Origin: Propioniciclava coleopterorum
GTDB lineage: Bacteria; Actinomycetota; Actinomycetes; Propionibacteriales; Propionibacteriaceae
DNA: 64,000 nucleotides
Direction of reading: 5' to 3'
Assembly: GCF_011393335.1 (NCBI RefSeq)
Contig: NZ_CP049865.1
Span: 310,001-374,000, forward strand
Shown here piece by piece: positions 61,500 through 64,000 of the stretch. Position 1 is the stretch's first letter. Each line of letters starts with the position of its first letter. The notes under the pieces were generated by a model. It ran no database searches. It had not been told where the DNA came from and saw only the letters and a list, made by a program, of their open reading frames with translations. The translations under genes and the position numbers were made by a program.

Positions 61500-61848
61500 T
61501 CGAAGATCCGTCGTGGAGAATATGTCCCGTTCCTCCGTGCCGGCGTCCCGCTCGATTAAGATCGACGACTACTTGGCCGCCGCATGCCTGCTGCCGAACC
61601 TTCAGTTGCTGAGTGGGGCCGCCAACATCGAGAAGCAGGATGGACTGCCTGCGGAGTGGATGGACACCGCCTTCCCGAGCGAGAACAAGCGAGCTACGTA
61701 CCTTGCCGAGGACGACCTCGACGGCCTTCCGCTCGACTTGGCCGACTTCACCTCGTTCTTCGAGCAGCGCAAGCAGCGAGTCCGGGTCCGCCTGCTCGCC
61801 GCTCTGGGAACGACACCGGGAGCACCGGAGGACGCCGCTCTCTCGTAG
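61500..61848 (+). pseudogene. DUF262/DUF1524 gene, 3' fragment
   Basis: The open reading to 61848 contains DDYLAAACLLPNLQLLSGA, then NIEKQDGLPAEWMDTAFPSE, then LPLDLADFTSFFEQRKQRV. This is the end of DUF262-DUF1524 proteins, after their HNH-like nuclease site. The segment before it (VENMSRSSV) may be a worn version of the usual His-rich DHxFPRS motif. Upstream domains are missing and are partly found at 55552-55797. It ends 7 bp from the convergent stop of the next gene. A short expressed protein from an internal ATG cannot be excluded. Confidence 0.65.
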
Positions 61849-61855
61849 CCCACGT

Positions 61856-62785
61856 TCACGCGGCGAGCAGTGACAGCGCGGACACAGCCTGGAGGGGTAG
61901 CAATCCGTTGCCGAGGGCGGTGATCTGTTGATTCTGCGTCAGGCCGCCGCTATCGGTGACCCATCCAGTCGGCAGGCCCATGAGCCATTCGACGAATGCC
62001 GGTGCTGGGCGGGGGCCGTCGGCGTCGTCAGGGGAGGGCTGGCGCTGACGCGTCTCCTCCCGCTCGCCGGCGGCGTCATCATTGGTGTCGGGAAGGTGCG
62101 CGGCGGCGAACCATCTCCCCACAGTTGCCGGATGCACCTGCACCTCGCGGGCAATCCGCTTGTTCGACCAGCCCGCGGCCCGCAACGCCGCAGCACGAGC
62201 CCGGCGATCAGAACGACCAGGGGTTTCATCCGAGGCTAAGGACAACTCCCGCTCATCGGCCAGAGGTTCAGAGGCAACGGACAACAACGACTTTGAGTGG
62301 ACAACACCCTGCGGTCCGGCATACACCTCGGACAGCATCTCCGGGATCTCGGACAACACCTCAGGCTGCCCCGGCAACTCCTGTGGGAAGGTGCGGGTGA
62401 GGATCACGGTGAGATGGGTGATCGCCAGCAGCACCACCGGCGGTACCGCGGCCACCGAGGCAGCCAGCAGGCCGGGCACATCGGCGTCCGCAGCGACCAC
62501 AGCGTGGATCGCATTCGCCGTCACCGACACCAGCGCCCCGCCGACCAGCAGCGACCAGGGATACCAGGCTGAGCGTTGCCCAGCCAGCGCCACCACCGCG
62601 ACCGTCGCCACCACGATGATCCCATCAACGATCAACGGCCACGCCCACGCCTGTCCCCGGTCGACCCCGGAACGCGCCGCCAGATCGGCGAGCGCGGTAA
62701 AGCTCAGCCAGAACGCACCCAACGCGATGAACACCGTCCCCACCACTGCGGTGCGCCCCGCCCACTGCCTACCGGTCGTCTTCAT
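61856..62785 (-). CDS. DUF2637 membrane protein fused to a C5-methyltransferase tail, copy 2
   Basis: The 309-residue protein has the same four helices as copy 1 (PLIVDGIIVVATVAVVALAG and LLVGGALVSVTANAIHAVVA are identical) and the same C-terminal helix-turn-helix (LRAAGWSNKRIAREVQVHPA). It continues for about 55 residues with FVEWLMGLPTGWVTD and TQNQQITALGNGLLPLQA, which is the end of phage/ICE DNA cytosine-5 methyltransferases. Catalytic methylase motifs are absent, so the tail is a remnant, probably from an in-frame deletion joining two genes. The ATG overlaps the primase stop. Confidence 0.82.
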   Translation of the reverse strand: MKTTGRQWAGRTAVVGTVFIALGAFWLSFTALADLAARSGVDRGQAWAWPLIVDGIIVVATVAVVALAGQRSAWYPWSLLVGGALVSVTANAIHAVVAADADVPGLLAASVAAVPPVVLLAITHLTVILTRTFPQELPGQPEVLSEIPEMLSEVYAGPQGVVHSKSLLSVASEPLADERELSLASDETPGRSDRRARAAALRAAGWSNKRIAREVQVHPATVGRWFAAAHLPDTNDDAAGEREETRQRQPSPDDADGPRPAPAFVEWLMGLPTGWVTDSGGLTQNQQITALGNGLLPLQAVSALSLLAA

Positions 62786-63711
62786 CACAGCCTCCGCCCA
62801 CCCATGCCTGGGTTCGGGGCGTTGGCTCGCTCGAACCAGGCGCCGCCACCGAGGCCGGGGCCACCGGCTTCGGGCGCGGGGTGCGCGATCCGGTAGGCGG
62901 AGCGCACCGTGGTGGCGATCTCGCGTTCGCCCAGCCCGGCCTGGCTGGCGGCTGCGCTGAGGACATCGAGCGCATCCGAGGCAGAGACATCACTCTCGGC
63001 CAAGCGGCACGCGGCCCAGAACAGCCCCCGGTTCCGCTCACCCTCACCACGCCCAGCGACCCAGAACGCCAGCCGGTTCATATCCGCCAACCGCACCAAC
63101 CCACGACCCTGCCGCACGACCGGTCCCGGACGTGGATCGAGGAAGTCCCGCAGCCGACGCGAGTCCAGCGCAGCGGCAGGCTGGTCGCCGACATTGACGA
63201 CCTCGTAGCGGATCGGGACACCGCCGACGATGCGAACCGAGGGCGACACGATGATGTACCCGCCATCACCCCGGGAGTCCACCCCAGCGCGAGCGGCCTG
63301 CCATGACCGCTGCTCGACCCCCGCCGTCGCAGCGAAGTAGGCGTGCAGGCCACCCGTCGGGGTCTCCACCAGCAGACCCCAGCCATCGACGAGCCCGGCT
63401 CGCTCGGCGCGGGCGAACGCTTGCCGCCCATCAACCGGGCCATGCACGTCCACATCCACCACGACCATCCCCGACACCGCGCCAGTCGGGACACCCAGGT
63501 TCGCCTCCGGAGTCCGCGACCACCACGCCTCGACGCGACCGATGTCGGTGGTGGCATCGTGGAACCCCCGCGTCGTGAGCGGACGCTTCCCGCGCGGCTG
63601 GCAGGGGAACACCGGCACCCCCACCTGCGCGAGATGCCGGGCCGACGCCGCCAGCGTCGAAGCACCACTGGCACGCAACAACGCCCTGGTGAAGTCGGCA
63701 CGCGCAGGCAT
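62785..63711 (-). CDS. Bifunctional primase-polymerase, copy 2
   Basis: The 308-residue protein is colinear with copy 1 at 44836-45768: VPVFPCQPRGKRPLTTRGFH, VVVDVDVHGPVDGRQAF, SRGDGGYIIVSPSVR and GRGEGERNRGLFWAACRLAE. It is clearly similar but diverged, so the two came from different elements and not from a fresh duplication. It has its own complete catalytic residues and should be active. It lies between ArdC copy 2 and the DUF2637 fusion, with 1-4 bp overlaps on both sides. Confidence 0.9.
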   Translation of the reverse strand: MPARADFTRALLRASGASTLAASARHLAQVGVPVFPCQPRGKRPLTTRGFHDATTDIGRVEAWWSRTPEANLGVPTGAVSGMVVVDVDVHGPVDGRQAFARAERAGLVDGWGLLVETPTGGLHAYFAATAGVEQRSWQAARAGVDSRGDGGYIIVSPSVRIVGGVPIRYEVVNVGDQPAAALDSRRLRDFLDPRPGPVVRQGRGLVRLADMNRLAFWVAGRGEGERNRGLFWAACRLAESDVSASDALDVLSAAASQAGLGEREIATTVRSAYRIAHPAPEAGGPGLGGGAWFERANAPNPGMGGRRL

Positions 63712-64000
63712 CACAACCCCCGACCCGCCACCACCGGCACCCTCGCCGCCGGCCGATGCTCCGACGGCGGCGGCACATGCAGCGCCTTCGGCTCCGCAGT
63801 GGGAACATCACGCGCAAGACCAGGCGGCGTGCCATCGGCGACCTGGAACGTGTCCAGCTGGTCGAGGATGCCCAGCGCCGTCCTCCGCACCCGCTCACCG
63901 GTCGCCTTGACGACCTCCGCCGGTTCAGCGTCCTTGACCGACGACGCCCACCCCGCCACATACGGAATCGTGTAACCACTGGTATCCAAACCGTGCGCAG
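63711..64000 (-). CDS. ArdC-like anti-restriction protein, copy 2 (C-terminal part; 5' end beyond window)
   Basis: The reading is open to the window edge and aligns with the end of ArdC copy 1: DTSGYTIPYVAGWASSVKD against DTTGYTIPYVSTWAARVDG, then RVRRTALGILDQLDTFQV. The HExxH peptidase motif and the ssDNA-binding domain would lie outside. It overlaps the primase start, as in copy 1. This shows that a second element of the same family continues to the right. Confidence 0.88.
   Translation of the reverse strand, partial: AHGLDTSGYTIPYVAGWASSVKDAEPAEVVKATGERVRRTALGILDQLDTFQVADGTPPGLARDVPTAEPKALHVPPPSEHRPAARVPVVAGRGL

Larger units (their letters stand above)
25930..64000. mobile_element. Integrative conjugative element(s) inserted at tRNA-His; right end beyond window
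   Basis: The left boundary is set by the serine recombinase running into tRNA-His. The body carries an actinobacterial type IV transfer system (coupling protein, VirB4-like, SCO6880-like, TrbL-like and cell-wall hydrolase), replication and anti-restriction genes, and cargo. From 61.86 kb a second DUF2637-primase-ArdC block shows that at least two related elements, or one element and a remnant, are joined. No right attachment repeat was found, so the end is not defined. Confidence 0.85.

Noticed and set aside
61430-61860. A right attachment site of the first ICE, meaning a copy of the tRNA-His 3' end at the junction with the second block
   Set aside because: I looked for the T-arm and acceptor sequence there and found no match; the junction is the DUF262 end and the DUF2637 fusion.

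Overview
The window is high-GC DNA from an actinobacterium. The evidence is GTG starts with leaderless-type promoters, ettA, orn and ppk2 in actinobacterial form, an SCO6880-type transfer system, and CmtR/CtpG-like metal genes. Propionibacteriaceae or a neighbouring family is a guess; nothing here fixes the genus. The window splits into a chromosomal part (1 to about 25.9 kb) and an integrative conjugative element (ICE) with cargo (about 25.9 kb to beyond the right edge).

Chromosomal part. It opens with the 3' end of an Fe-S/FAD oxidoreductase. Next come a Pro/Gln-rich OB-fold membrane protein, a NUDIX hydrolase, ettA, an ssb paralogue, two tandem dynamin-like membrane GTPases and a PrsW-family membrane protease. 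A transport and catabolism operon (10.7-19.8 kb) follows. It encodes an NTF2-like protein, a TauA/SsuA-type ABC importer, an IclR regulator, a class III CoA-transferase, a cyclase-family hydrolase, an MmgE/PrpD protein and a dihydropyrimidinase-like amidohydrolase, mostly joined by 4-bp stop/start overlaps. Its substrate is unknown. After it lie an orphan sugar-binding lipoprotein with a LacI-type operator, tRNA-Arg(TCT), an MFS transporter, a methyltransferase, ppk2, orn, a LysM protein and tRNA-His(GTG). Six genes in this part each carry an apparent one-base loss in a short G/C run, which looks more like sequence error than decay.

ICE. A large serine recombinase reads toward tRNA-His, and its stop codon lies inside the tRNA 3' end, which marks the left junction. 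A minus-strand transfer block runs from about 28 to 46.8 kb: SSB, TraG/VirD4-like coupling protein, VirB4-like ATPase, SCO6880-like protein, TrbL-like protein, two small DUF6112-like membrane proteins, a cell-wall hydrolase, a ParB-like protein, a DUF2637 protein, a primase-polymerase and ArdC. No relaxase was recognised. Two plus-strand genes are wedged into this block: a coiled-coil CHAT-protease-like protein and a Ymh/TIGR02391 HEPN-type protein. Both look like defence cargo.

Cargo (47-61.85 kb). Four TTGNGCATGCNCAA palindromes precede an operon of XRE regulator, ImmA/IrrE-like protease, seven-helix MAB_1171c-type membrane protein and alpha/beta hydrolase. Next is a four-gene restriction-like operon with 4-bp overlaps: HTH, two different N6-methylase-like proteins, and a GIY-YIG/SF2 helicase fusion. 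A DUF262 gene once followed. Its decayed 5' part (55.55-55.80 kb) and its 3' part (61.50-61.85 kb) now flank a metal-resistance cassette (merR, merA, cadD, lspA, P-type ATPase, cmtR).

Right edge. From 61.86 kb a second, diverged copy of the DUF2637-primase-ArdC block begins in the same orientation as the first and runs off the window. Its DUF2637 protein ends in what looks like the tail of a cytosine-5 methyltransferase. The region therefore looks like two related ICEs accreted together, with cargo between the repeated blocks.
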